Source of the DNA: Neonectria sp. B-13
Taxonomy: Eukaryota; Ascomycota; Sordariomycetes; Hypocreales; Nectriaceae
Assembly (NCBI GenBank): GCA_002682825.1
Contig: NOKP01000001.1
Coordinates: forward strand, 1,452,464-1,516,463
Direction of reading: 5' to 3'
Length of the DNA: 64,000 bases
Shown: positions 34,573-46,088 of the stretch, in pieces
How the letters are laid out: each line of letters starts with the position of its first letter
Numbering within the stretch: position 1 is the stretch's first letter
Made by a program: the position numbers and the translations under genes
Notes under the pieces: generated by a model
The model's input: only the letters and a program-made list of their open reading frames with translations
Databases searched by the model: none
Told to the model about the DNA's origin: nothing

Positions 34573-35110
34573 ACATGGTGGATTGCAAAAAAAGGTAACG
34601 ATGAGATGATCAAAAGAACTGCGCCGCTCGTGTTGCGAGCAGTGAGCGTCGAGAAGAGGTGCTGTTAGATATACTGATGGCGACGGCGAGATACCCAAAG
34701 GCAGCTTGATCCAGTCAACTGGAGCAATGCTCTGCCTATATGAGCTCTAATCAGAACCCCTTCTCTCCCAATGGAGGTATTCTAGGGATGTTACAGTCAC
34801 CATTGTAGTAAAAGTTTGTGTTTAAGCCGCCAGACCCAGGCCGTATCTTCAGGAAACCCTCTATTATCTTGACAACCTCCACGCATGCCATACACTCCAC
34901 CACTGAGCCGCTCTAGAAAGACCCGCGCCGAAAACCTAAGGCTCTCCTCCTCCTGAGAGCCCCTTCCAGCTCATCAACCCTGCAGTTCAAGCCTGTGACT
35001 TGTGCCTATGTGTTCCCTTTCTCCCGATGCCTGCCTTGTTCGTGCTCTAGTCCCCGAATAACGCCGCAGCCATGTGGTATTTTGTGAGTATTTGTAAATG
35101 TCCCGCACGC
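34573..35110. other. 3' flank between convergent MED10 and the DnaJ gene
   Basis: No coding signal; 3' UTRs expected. Confidence 0.6.
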
Positions 35111-35443
35111 CTATTCCGTCGGCATTCTGTTCCTGCCGCGGGGCCAGACGTGTCTCATACATATGTAAACAAATGTGATCCCCACTAGAGCCAGAAGCGC
35201 CAGTTGCGTCGGAAGTAGGACAGCTGCCGCTAGAACCACCGTGCCATATCGCCGGACAGTGTCCACCATCTGGTCGCGGGTCTCGCGGCGCTGCTCGACG
35301 TGGTCTCGCAGTTTGCTACCGGGAACGGTCCGTGACCAAGAGCCCTCGTCATTTGAGTCGGTCACGTCCTCTTCGTCCCCTTCATCTTCGTCTTCGTCCT
35401 CATCATCATCCTCTTCGTCATCCTCTTCGTCAGAGTCGGCTTG
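35111..35443 (-). other. Open frame directly following the DnaJ stop codon
   Basis: In the same frame as the DnaJ gene, right after its TGA at 35444-35446, 110 codons stay open to a TGA... stop at 35111. They encode a run of about 25 mostly Asp/Glu residues, then SNDEGSWSRTVPGSKLRDHV, a charged helix, a hydrophobic span (GTVVLAAAVLLPTQLALLAL plus VGITFVYICM) and a basic tail (RHVWPRGRNRMPTE). The only in-frame ATG before the helix is at 35269, giving a 52-residue membrane miniprotein. It might be a C-terminal readthrough extension, an alternative 3' exon, a separate small gene, or chance. Confidence 0.35.
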
Positions 35444-37648
35444 TCACGAGAAGTTGAAGCCGCCAGGGGGGAAGCCGCCGCCGCGCTGCCGGCCATCGGC
35501 ACCGCCAAAGTTGAAGTTGCCTCCGCCGCCGCCGCCGCCTGGGAACCCACCAGCGCTCCTGAACCCGCCTCCGCCAAAGCCGCCCTGGTTGCCCATCATG
35601 CTAAAGAGGATTTCGGGGTCAATGCCGCCCATACCCCCACCCATGCCACCACCACCAAACATGTCGTTGGGATCCATGAGGTCGTCGCCATTGTCATAGG
35701 CCGCTCGCTTCCTATGGACTGAATTAGCACCCACTTACATTTGTGGGCGGATATATGACTTACTGAGGGTCGCTAAGGGTTTCGTATGCCTCCTGCATAT
35801 CCTTGAACTTCTCCTCGGCATGGGGGTCGCCGGGGTTCTTGTCGGGGTGCAACTTAACGGCCATCTTGCGGTAGGCGCGCTTGATCTCATCGGGGCCGGC
35901 CGTCTTCTCAAGGCCCATAATCTTATAATAGTCCTTTCGCAGCGACTTCTTGTGCTCGAGCTCGGCCTTGCGAATCTCCTTCATGATTGTACGGTCCTCG
36001 GGATCCAGCTCCTGGATCGACTTCCACTCATTGACGGCCTCCTCCCACCTGCCAGCCAGGCCGGTGGCGTTGGCCTTGGTCTTTCGAGCCTTCATGTAGC
36101 TGGGATCGAGACTGATGGCGCGGTTGCAGTCGGCGATGGCCTCGTCATACTCCTTCAGCTTGATCCGGCACTGGGCACGGTTCTGTAGCAGCTTGGCGTT
36201 CATGCTCTTGTTGGAGGGGTCGATATCCAGAGCCAGGGTGTACTTCTCAATGGCCTGAGGCAGACGGCCAGCCTTGAACTCAACGTTGCCCTCTTCCTTC
36301 ATGCGGTCAAGCTTCTGGACAATCCTTAGCCACTTGATAGCATCCCGGAAGTCTGGGTCGTAACCGCAGGCCATCCGGAAGAACTGGATAGCCTTATCGT
36401 TCTCGCCCAGTCCGTAAAGCACCCGGCCGCGGAGAACGAGAGCCTCCGGGTCCTGGTTGTTGTTCCGGATGAGGGACATAGCGATATTCTGCGCCTCGCC
36501 AAGAGAGTTCTCACGACCCATCTTGAGGTAGGCCTCGCCACGCATGAGCTGCCACTTGCGGGGCTTGCCAACGTTGGGGCCAAGACCTCGCTCAGCGAGG
36601 TCCAAAGCGTGGAGGACCATGGACATGGCGGTGCCCCTCTCGAGGGTCTGACGGGCAGACTCGATGTGGTGCAGCATCTCCTTGGCTGGAGCCATATCCT
36701 TGGCGGAAGGTGGGGGGTTGATCCGGTTGAAGGTCGTCATGGCTTCCTCGGGCCGTCCCAGGCCAGTGTAGATACGGGCAAGTCGCAGCAGAATCTTGGG
36801 ATTTTGAGGATCCAGGTCAGCGGCCCGGGAGCAGTCCTCGAGAGCAGCGTAGTATTGACCATTGGACATGTGAGCAGCAGCTCGGTTGCCTAGATATGTG
36901 GCGGAGAAGGGGAACAGATCCACAGCTGGGGAGGAGGTCAGCAAGCAAGGCCAGAGAGCGGGAATGGGAAATGGCGGGGGGCGCGCAGAGGCATCCAAAG
37001 TATACCTTTGCTGTATTGCTCAATGGCCTTGGCGTAGTTCTTCTCCTTGAAGAAACGGTTGCCCGCAGCCTTGTAAGACTCGGCATCCTCGAGCGGGGTG
37101 GGGGTTGGACTTCCGGGGTTGGACTTGTGGGGAGGGGGAGCGGGTGCCTCCTCGTGGCTGCCTCCATTGGGGATAGGGACGGAGAAGTTGGCTTGGGCGG
37201 CCGGGTTGGCGTTGGGCGGGGTTGAGGCCCTGGCGGCGCCGTCGACGGGCTCGCCGTCGATATCCATGGAGTTGCCGTTCATGGCGGATGTGGCGAGGTC
37301 GGAGAGGCGCTTGCGCTCCTCGGGGGGGAGGTTCAAGGGGTGGGTGTCAGGGTCGACCTTGGCTCGGCGGGACGAGTGGCCCGGGTCGGTCGAGTGCCGT
37401 GAGAGTCGAGACGAGGAGGAGCGCGACGAGGCCTTGTTGGGCTCTACGTAGGAGGTGGGCCTCGAGGATTTGCTCGACGACTTTTGAGAGTGCGAGCGGG
37501 ACGACTTGGTCGGGGACCGCGCAGGCGCAGGGGACGAAGGCTCCGAGTTGGGTTGCGAGAGGTCGTCGCGGGAGCTGTCATCAAGGCTGGGGTCGGCAGC
37601 AGCGGCAGACTTGGGGGATGGTTTCTTGTTACTGGCGAAGAACTTCAT
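35444..37648 (-). CDS. TPR-DnaJ co-chaperone, DNAJC7/Tpr2-like
   Basis: Three exons, complement(35444..35711, 35764..36925, 37006..37648); 690 residues. Joins: AAAG|GTATAC...CCCCAG|CT gives YSKAVDLFPF, and CCTCA|GTAAGT...CCATAG|G gives [12 protein letters not shown]. Residues 1-175 are Ser/Pro-rich and disordered. TPR motifs follow: [122 protein letters not shown] domain ([20 protein letters not shown], catalytic HPD in [11 protein letters not shown]) and a Gly/Phe-rich tail ending GGFNFS complete it. It is a cytosolic Hsp70/Hsp90 co-chaperone that transfers clients between the two. The J-domain HPD, required to stimulate Hsp70 ATPase, is intact. The stop is followed by a further open frame; see 35111-35443. 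Confidence 0.93.
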
Positions 37649-40401
37649 TTGGACCAAGTCGAGATGCGCGGGAGGGCAAAAGGTGTGAGNNNNNNNNNNN
37701 NNNNNNNNNNNNNNNNNNNNNNNNNNNNNNNNNNNNNNNNNNNNNNNNNNNNNNNNNNNNNNNNNNNNNNNNNNNNNNNNNNNNNNNNNTGCGAAGGGGG
37801 GGGGGGGGGACTCCGAGGGGTGGGCAGGGTAAGAAGGGAGAGGAAAAGGTCGACGTAGACGCAGGAGAGGACGGGAAGAGATGGCAAAGGAGCTGTTGAT
37901 GACGGTTAACCGATTTATCAGCCGGGTCTGCACAAACAAGGACAAGGACAAGAACAAGCACAAGTAATAAATGACAGTTTGGCACAGGCTATGACAGACA
38001 ACCCGGAGGACAGAAAAGAAAGGCTGGGCTTGGCCAGCCTGGTTCCTTGCCAGGTCTCCTTGTTAGGAACGAGCCGCGAGTGATTGATTGATTTAACTGG
38101 GCTGGGCTGTACGGGGTACGGAACTACTACTACACAGTACTTCCTGATGAGAGATTATGACTTGCTGGGGCGCATCAGAAATTGTAAAATGGCTGCTGGG
38201 GCGGGTCTCGTGTACCTCTACAGACTGCAGTCCTCTGGCTGCCCAGCAGGTATCCGGTACCTGTCCCGGGCGAGCTGGAATAACCACCCCCGCCACGGCG
38301 CCCAACGGCCAGGCGCAGGGTCATGAGAACCAATGAAGCAGGGGACGGGGTGCGCTGTTTACTGGGCCGACGGGCAGGCTGTAGATGGGAAGGGGGCAGT
38401 GGGTAGGCAGTGTTGTGTGTTATATTAGGTGGTGTTGGTCTCTGGCGTTGGCGTTCTTGTACTCGTATCTGACTGCGCAGTACGGATGTGGTCTGGATCA
38501 GCAGGCTGCGTTCTACTGTAAAAAGGTGCAAGGGAGGTTGGACATGTACAGTGGTAATGCGGTCCACGACTTCAACCAAAAACTACCCGTCGTTTCGTTG
38601 CCTCGTACGGACTAGATCCCTCTGTAATGACAGTCCCCCTCCAGAAATACCACGCCCTGCCACCTCGTCTAAGTCTAGTGCCCGCCAGCATCCGGGAAAC
38701 GGGAAAGCACCAGTCCGGCGCAGCAGTGCAATATCGAGGAGATGCGCTTAGCCGGACGTCATTCTAGAAGGTTCAGTGGGGCGCCGAATTGCGGCCCCTT
38801 GTTCGCCTCTCACAGCCCCGGCCCTTCACTTCCCTCCTGTTCCCAACGCCAACCATCACCGCCGCACCGGCTTCACTGGACCCTTCTCAGGGGTGGTGGG
38901 GAGGCGGCAACTCGACAGGGATGGGCCGGGGGCCCTGGGAGGCTTGGGCGTTGCTCGGCTGCAAATCACCAGCTCGCGGGGCCCTCTCCGCGGGTCCTCT
39001 CCGCGCTCCCCTCCCCCAGCCTGATGGACGGCCGCGACTCTCTCCAAAGCGCCGGGATGGCCGTGGATTCGCGGTCGGGACGGGGTTTAACGGGGTTATA
39101 TCTGGTCCATGTGGCCATGTGTCGATGTTGCCCCGTGCTCACTGCAAAAGAAACGAGGACGATTCATTGTTGCCAGGCTTTTCGCTGCACGGATACCTCC
39201 CTAAGTGCCTACAGTACCTACTAGTAGTAGTCCCAGCTGGAGTGAATCAAGGCCTATCGTCGCCACCCAGTGACAGCCTAGCGACGGGCGGGAGTGTCCG
39301 TCCCGCCTGACGCAATGATTCGATGACTCGATGCGGACCAAAACAAACCTGCCTTGTTGCTTGTTGTTGCCTATCGCACTGGTCGCAGCTGTTTGGTCTC
39401 CGAAGCATTTGCTTGGTTTGCTTCATTGTTCCTCCAAGGCTTTTGGTCCCGCATGATGTTTTTATCTCAACCTTCCCACACGGCACTTTGATGCACAAGC
39501 CAGTCGTTGACTCAGACCCTCGTAACTTTGTACAACCCAATCAGCCACATGACATCTATAATAACACGTATTACAAAGCGAGATACTACAAGTTGTCGAT
39601 AGCGTTGTACCACTTGTTGCCCAAGCCCCATTCTCCAGTCGCACAGCCCACGCGTCTCGGGTCTCGTCAAACCGCACCCGCGGGATGAGCCCCAACACCG
39701 GCATGTCCATGCATATCTTGACGACGCCACGAACTGGTTAGACTAAACTACTTGGTCTCAGCGACGATAAAGAAATCCTCCACGGATAGAATGCATTCAG
39801 TTGTCTCTGCTCACTGTTCAGCTGGGCCGAATTTATGTCTCTGCTTCGTCGACATCCTCACTGTCTCGTAGACTAGCCCATGAGGATACAATGAGGACTG
39901 CTGGTTCTCTATTTAGTTACCAGTGCCAGATCCTACCGAGAGAGAGAGAAACAAATTATTTCACACAGAGCTATGTGGTGGCGTCTGCCCTCACGCAATA
40001 ATAAGTTTTCGCGAGATGGCACCGTGATCCAGTCTTAGAAAGAAGATTGCTGAATCAACTTTAGAGGCATCACGAGCTCGACTGTATGGAGCAACGTAAT
40101 CACAGACAGCACGATCATTCCAGGTAACGCTTAGATTGTTTCCTTACGTTTCTTTCCTCATTTATGCTGTCATACCTGTCGATAGCTTAGGATGTTGCGA
40201 ACTGCGTTTGTCAATGACAATAAGTCAGGGGCCAGAGAGGAGCGCATGACTTATCATGATATTTCTTTATTGCCTTGTACTTACGTAGTATATAGTTACG
40301 TCTTATAGCCTTTACTAACGTCTGTCCAAGTCCACTTAGATACTTTGTTTCTTTTGGGGAACGCACGAGCTAATATATGTTATTCGCGAAAAGCGAACAT
40401 A
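37649..40401. other. Intergenic with assembly gap
   Basis: Leader and promoter of the DnaJ gene, interrupted by 100 Ns (37690-37789) flanked by a G-run. Further right no ORF is supported; 39930-40400 is AT-rich. Any gene here would have to be small or cut by the gap. Confidence 0.55.
37690..37789. other. Assembly gap, 100 N
   Basis: Exactly 100 Ns, the conventional size for a gap of unknown length, 42 bp upstream of the DnaJ ATG and next to a G homopolymer (37795-37809). The true distance is unknown. Confidence 0.99.
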
Positions 40402-42437
40402 CTAAGGGGTTATACCTTCATCCTGGTCATCTAACCTGACTTTAATATCTACCCGATGTTGCTCAAGCCATACTTCGATAGTTCCCCTTAGTGCAGAACA
40501 TTTCCATTCCAATCTGGGGGCATGCTGATGTGTATTCGAAGCAGAGACGACGATCGCCACCGTCCGCATCGGCCAACCTGAAGCCGGCTCATAGTAAGGA
40601 GTTAAGCAAATGTGCGTAGGGTTTGCGACGGCGACGGAAGGATCGACTCCAACCCTACACAGGCCGACGGCCTGTTTCGCCCCGGTTGCGTATTCGAGAA
40701 TCATGCCTTTGCTGACCCTACTCCGCTCATCCTCAAACACTTCTATGCGCGTGACATTCTCCAACGGGGCCGATGAGAAGTGTGTACCTTCAAAGGGAGG
40801 GGGGCCGCTCGGTTCACGAATTTTGAACTGAAAATATTCCTCTTTTGCCGAATGAGTCCCCAGAAAGTTGCTCCGCCCAGTTTTGGGGACGTAGTTTATC
40901 AGTGTCAGGTCAGGGCCGAAGCCAAGGACAACATCAACTTTCTCTCCCGGGTAATACAATTCTCCGAGAGCTATGTCACCACAGAGTTTTGTGCGGAACT
41001 GCTGTAGTTAGATGGTTGTAGGGTGGGAAGAGTGGTTGGGAAGACTCACTAGATAGCGATAGCGTTGCACTACCATCTGCTCACCTGGAGACTTGAGCTT
41101 TCGAACCCCAAATGCTTCGATCACTTCACCCGGAGGAAGAGGCAGATATGCCCAAGTTAGGCGCCCTCGTGATTGAACTGGTATTCGGTTGAAGCTCTCA
41201 AGAGGATTCGGCCTGGCCGCGGTATGGGCATGCATGCCAATCATTGTGCTGGTGAGAAAGAAAGTGATGCCAGTGCATTTGTGGGGGTCGATAGCGGTCA
41301 CGGGTGTAAAAGGGATTCCACGAGGTTCTTGGGCTCCAAGGAGTACTGGGTATACACGGCTGTCTGGTGTTCGACGGGGTTTCCAGAGACCGTAACACTC
41401 CATGATATCTGGAGGACACGGTCTGTTCCAGACGAAGAGCTGTGTCGGGCTTCGGGAGAGATTGATATGGGCCAACCCAAACTACCTAGTGTTAGACAGA
41501 ATATCAGTGCGAAGAGACGGAGTGCAACAAGCCTTGAAATCGACAGTAGTCTCTGCGAACCGCTCTTCGGTTTCGACGACATAGGCCAGAGCCCAGGCAT
41601 CAGGGGGGTGAGGCCGAGGCTCTGGCCTCGTCTCCAAGTGCTCAATCTTCTTCAGCCCTTGAGAGTCAATCGTGAGACGAACGAAACCCTGAAGATGAGT
41701 GGCCGAGGTATTCGGACAGCTACCTCGTTCCCAGAAACCAATCTTGGGGAGCGGAACCGAATCTAGGTGGTCTGCATCGAGATTGGATATCTTCTCAATT
41801 CGGTCGAGAACTGAGGCGTATCGCCAAAGGATGTTTGATCGTGACTGTTCCCAGATAAAATTGGCAATTTCGCCCGGGAGCGATCTTAGCTGGGGCATGT
41901 TGTAGGCCTCTGCCGCGATGCTGATGCCTTTCTGGACATCAGTGCGGGGGTCGAGATGGAGGTTAGAGACAGCATCCCATGGCCGGGTCCAGTGCGCTAA
42001 TGCATATAGTCGCCTCATCTTGTTCTTAAACTTGGCATTTGCGAGAAAGAGGTTGAAGCAATCGGTGTGGATGGTGACACTGTCTAGCACACCCTCTTTC
42101 GGGTTGTACCAGTCGCTGACGTAGAGGGCCCATCCCTTAACCGTTCCATCAGCAGAGTAGGTGGTATACGGGAAAGGAAGCGAGGGATGAACCAGGAGGC
42201 GCGAGGATTTAGTCTCCACCAGAACTAGGAACAAAAAAAGACGGCGTTAGCTTTGACGTTCAAGAGCTATAGTGGTGTATTGGCATAATGATAGAAGGAC
42301 CCGGTGAATGGCATACTTGGCACGCATTCATTGCCTGGTAAGAGTTCAAAGCCACATGCGCCGCATTGGCTGAGCAGGCGGATCCGTGGGAGGCAGTCAA
42401 GACGCTCCGAACCGACTATTGACCACTCTGACTCCAT
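40402..42437 (-). CDS. Fungal-specific protein of unknown function
   Basis: Four exons, complement(40402..41001, 41050..41481, 41533..42224, 42317..42437); 614 residues. Exon 1: MESEWSIVGSERLDCLPRIR, then CGACGFELLPGNECVP. Exon 2 carries LVHPSLPFPYTTYSADGTVK and NILWRYASVLDRIEKI. Exon 3 carries GLAHINLSRSPTQLFVWNRP, LLGAQEPRGIPFTPVTAIDP, ITFFLTSTMIGMHAHTA. Exon 4 carries LGELYYPGEKVDVVLGFGPD. Introns 1 and 3 are GT-AG. Intron 2 works in frame only as AAG|GCTTGT...CTAACACTAGGTAG, a 51-nt GC-AG intron; otherwise a stop follows. The layout (N-terminal short Cys pair, helical middle, beta-rich end with GIPFT and HxH) is shared by a large family of uncharacterised filamentous-ascomycete proteins I have seen, some annotated as F-box proteins. 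No function is assigned. Confidence 0.72.
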
Positions 42438-43917
42438 GCTGACTGCTGGACAAGGGCGAAGTTGATTTCAGTGGGAGTCTCGTTGGAAACACCTCATGCA
42501 CATGACGCCACAATCACGTGGACGGGTCGATATTGGTGTGTTATGTCTGGAAGATCTTCCTTGCTTCTTCCAGTCCTACTATTTGTAGTAAATATGAGCC
42601 AATGTTTTATGTCCTCTAGAGAGGTAGCTAGAGTTGTGAGCTTCGCTTGCGTAAGTAGTGGTTATGAAGTAAGGTTACGGGCGCCTATAGGGCAATAGAG
42701 GCCTCAGGCAACAATTATATGACTGACAACTTACAGTAATGTCCCTTTACCAGCTTCAACGCTGTGAGACTTGACAGATACTTGATTGATATGACTCATG
42801 TCTTGATAGGAGAGGATGGCTTAACTTTGTAGCCTAATTGTTAATATGGAGGATCCTCTAAAGGGTTGCGTTGTCGGTACAGACAATTCCAATCTCAATA
42901 CTGGTTAGGATTCGAGCTACCTTAGCTTGAGCTCGTCGGTGATGCGAGGCAACTAATCATGCTAATCTGAATTCTACTGATTGTCTTCTTTCATCAGACC
43001 GATATCTGTACAGGTAAGCTCCTTGAACAAAACGTAACCACTCCGCTCCCACTCTCAGTCACGACGATGATTTTAGCTAGACTGCCATTTTCTAATTCTG
43101 GTCTAAACATAAACCGAATCCTCAAGCGCAAAGTTACACATCATTGAAGGCACTCAATCTCGCAATTGTTGGCGAGCTCTTGGAAACTCTTCTCTGTGCT
43201 TCGGCGAAGTCGCTCTTGCTTGATGGGACAACTAACTAGGCCGTGATCTAATGCAGACAGGAAGCGCATTTTACCAGTTATACTCCAAGGCCTTGAATCT
43301 GAGCTGGGCCCTGCAGCGATCCGTTTGTTTTGCGACGTATGCTCCTCGATCGGAAATACTTTGAGTCAAGCTGTATTCAATGATTGTTATCATCCTCTCT
43401 CCGCTCCCTAGAACAGCTAGAATCGGATGGCAGTTATTAGACGATCGGCCGTCATTGCTTCGGCCCCAGTCCTAGCTCAGGCTTCATGTATGCATTCAGG
43501 GAGAACTCACCCTGGTTCACAAATTGTGACGTCCTCCCGTTCGCATCCCACATTCGCATGGACTAGAGCTAAGTTAATTACCACTGTAGGGGTCACATGA
43601 TGAATTGGCTCAATTGATTTAGCTGCCTGAGGCTCGGTGAGTTGTGCCTCTTCCCTTGCTTGTTGAGAATCACTGATCCCAGTTGATACCTCATGGTACG
43701 CAATTATATGTTATTCTCACTTCTTGCCAGCTATGGGGCAGCTACCATGCCTGATCATCAAATCGTTTCTTTGCTTAACGACTGCTCCCAATCGAAACCC
43801 ACCAAACCTGCTGCCCATTTCCCAGTTTCCAAACCAAGTTCCCAACCACCCGGTGCCCATCCTAAAACATACGCAGTAATGTACATGAACCCAACAGCCA
43901 CAAAACGCATCAGAAGC
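42438..43917. other. 1.5-kb AT-rich intergenic region
   Basis: No supported ORF longer than 80 codons; separates the fungal-specific gene from the myosin light chain gene. No repeat ends seen. Confidence 0.6.
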
Positions 43918-44900
43918 TCAGTCTTCCGAGTTCTCATTCGAGTGACTCTCGGAGCCACCGTTGGAGCCCATGATGGAATTGACGAATTCCTGGTACTTGA
44001 ACACCTCGCCTCGTTTGGCGCCCAGGTGGGCGTTCATATTCCGGTTGAAGGCCCGTCGCCCAGTGAAACCGTTCATGATCTTGTCCACCTCCATTGCGGT
44101 CATTGCTCGCTCGCCAGGTTCTGGTGCAGTCTCCAGGAGCGCGTTTCGCAACTCAGTCAAGTCCACTTGGCCGCTGTCGTCATCGTCGAAAGCCGAGAAG
44201 GCGGAGAGTAGCTCGGCGCTGGGTGAGAGAGCCGCCAATCCCTCAGCAAGGGAGTTGAGGAAGGCTGCGAGAGCAATGGTCTGAGGAGCGGATGGGGGGA
44301 AGAATTTCGATACATCGGATGCGCTGGAAGGTAGCCCTGGTTGAAGAGGTTAGCTTGAATATCATCGGCGGTAATGCTTTATCTTACCGAGTTGGTTGAG
44401 CATGTCGGCCACGTCTTCGCGATTGACAACGCCGTCACTGTCCCGATCTAGAATCTGGAAGCCATCCCTCAGCGTCCGAACCTGCGCAGGCTGTAGTTGT
44501 GAGAGAGCGCTGCCATGTTCAAGAGACTTCGACACGGACGGTCGCACGGCGCCCATTCGAGGGGGGGATGCAGCCATGTCTTCGTGGGTGGACTTGGCTT
44601 TAGGAGTCCAGCTGGGCTGCGAGCTTGTCTGGCTCGTCGGCGTGGTTGGTCTGGCGAATCTGGACGTTGTGCTGCCAAAGGGCCCAGCCTTGATCGGGGA
44701 TCCGTTGGGCGTCGTGTGTCGAAGTGGCGAGGGCGAGGCAGGTGACTCGGGCCTTCGAAATGGGGAGCTCCGGGTGGGAGAGGAACCATAGCCCAGGGGA
44801 GAGGGCTTATATGAGGCCGGGACAGACTGGAAACGACGGTGTCGGTATTAGTAGGAATGCACACGCTTGCCAGGGTTCGGGCGCTGAGGAAAGGTACCAT
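43918..44900 (-). CDS. Myosin II regulatory light chain
   Basis: Three exons, complement(43918..44336, 44388..44826, 44898..44900); 286 residues. Exon 1 is the ATG alone: ATG|GTACCT...CTACTAATAC...TTTCCAG gives MSVPASYKPSPLGYGSSP, a start I recall from related light chains. Residues 1-125 are a Ser/Pro-rich extension with many SP sites, then EF-hand 1 at about 130-165 (LRDGFQILDRDSDGVVNRED, canonical Ca-binding loop D-x-D-x-D-G). A second pair follows: LLSAFSAFDDDDSGQVDLTE and a C-terminal FKYQEFVNSIMG. The family binds the IQ motif of type II myosin and acts at the contractile ring and septum; phosphorylation of the Ser-rich N-terminus is known to regulate related proteins. A long N-terminal extension is usual in filamentous ascomycetes. 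Confidence 0.88.
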
Positions 44901-46088
44901 TGTCTTGAACGTGGGTCCGACGCCGGAGACGGAAGCAGACAAACAAAGCTGGTGGTGATGCGGGGGAGGGAGGGAAGACGGTCTGGGCGGCCGCAGGAGG
45001 ATGCCTTGGGGAAGTGCGCGTCAGGGACGAGCGGAAAAGCGAGGTGTCGTGTGGTGATGAGCACTTGGTTGCGTCACTCGAAGCGAGTTTGCAGATGCGA
45101 ACGTCTGTATGCCGACCGAAGTAAACAAATCCAAGCCAGCGGAACGGTAGCTGGGGAGATCAGGATCCGGGCTGGGGTACGTTCCGCGCTTGGCGCTAGG
45201 GAGCGCGCTGCTACCCCACTACGATACCCAGCCACATCCACTAAACAGCAGCGTGAGCCACATGAGCCACAAACGGCGGGGGCAGCCAAGCCTGATCTTA
45301 GGGACTGAAGAGCCTCCACTGGGAGTGGCGCTCGCATGACGCTAGGGTTTGCCGACAGGACCCCTCCGACCACGAGTTTGACCGCCTTGGCTCTGGGGCG
45401 CTCTCCAGCGGCTCCCAGTGGTTCTCAGTGTCCATCAATGGCTCTGAGTGGCTAGACCAACGGTCTCCATCCTGGTGCAACCCTGTAACGCCAATGTGCG
45501 TAGGGGGCCACCAGCGTCCAACCGCCCACAAGCCCGCCCACCGAACCATTTTCAGGGGCTGATAGCTGCTTGAGGAGGAGGGGAAGAGTGTCAGTGTGGG
45601 CTGGAGGCTGGCGGCTGGAGCACCACTTACCACCACTCACCACCACCACTCATCAACCATCGCTATAATTCACCGATATCCGTCCAATCCAGTCGCCGCC
45701 CGTCAATTGCTTGTCCAGCTCCCCCCGAACCGAAAGAAAGGGACTCAGGAAGGGAGATCGGCCTGTTCTGGCAGATCGGATCTCGATTTTAGCTGCCTCT
45801 GAATCAATCCAGTTGTCCGTGGTTACCGCCGCGAGCTTGTTGCGTTGCTGCTGCACCTTTCCCCCCCTGCTGAGCTGGGTTTTGAGTGACCGCCGCTTTG
45901 CGACCTGGTTGCACATCGTATCGCAGCGCATCGCAGCGCAGCGCATTGCACCGCACCGCATCGAATCGCCTCGGTCTCCACGTCACATCACCACCTGATC
46001 GGGAGCCTACAAGGCCTCCGACAGTGCGCGGGGCTTCGTTTTCTTGCTGCCTGCCAGCGTCTGGACCGCAAGTCCATTGGCTCTCGCC
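44901..46088. other. Divergent promoter, myosin light chain / AFI1
   Basis: Almost 1.2 kb. It contains a GCGCA-rich degenerate repeat (45920-45970) shortly before AFI1. ORFs here are shadows of promoter sequence without domain support. Confidence 0.6.
45920..45970. repeat. Degenerate CGCAT/CGCAG repeat
   Basis: Tandem TCGCAGCGCA, GCGCATTGCA, CCGCACCGCA units about 120 bp before the AFI1 start. Confidence 0.7.

Noticed and set aside
35175..35699. Plus-strand ORF with long Ser run
   Set aside because: Antisense of the acidic repeat and Gly-rich DnaJ tail; composition is a mirror artefact.
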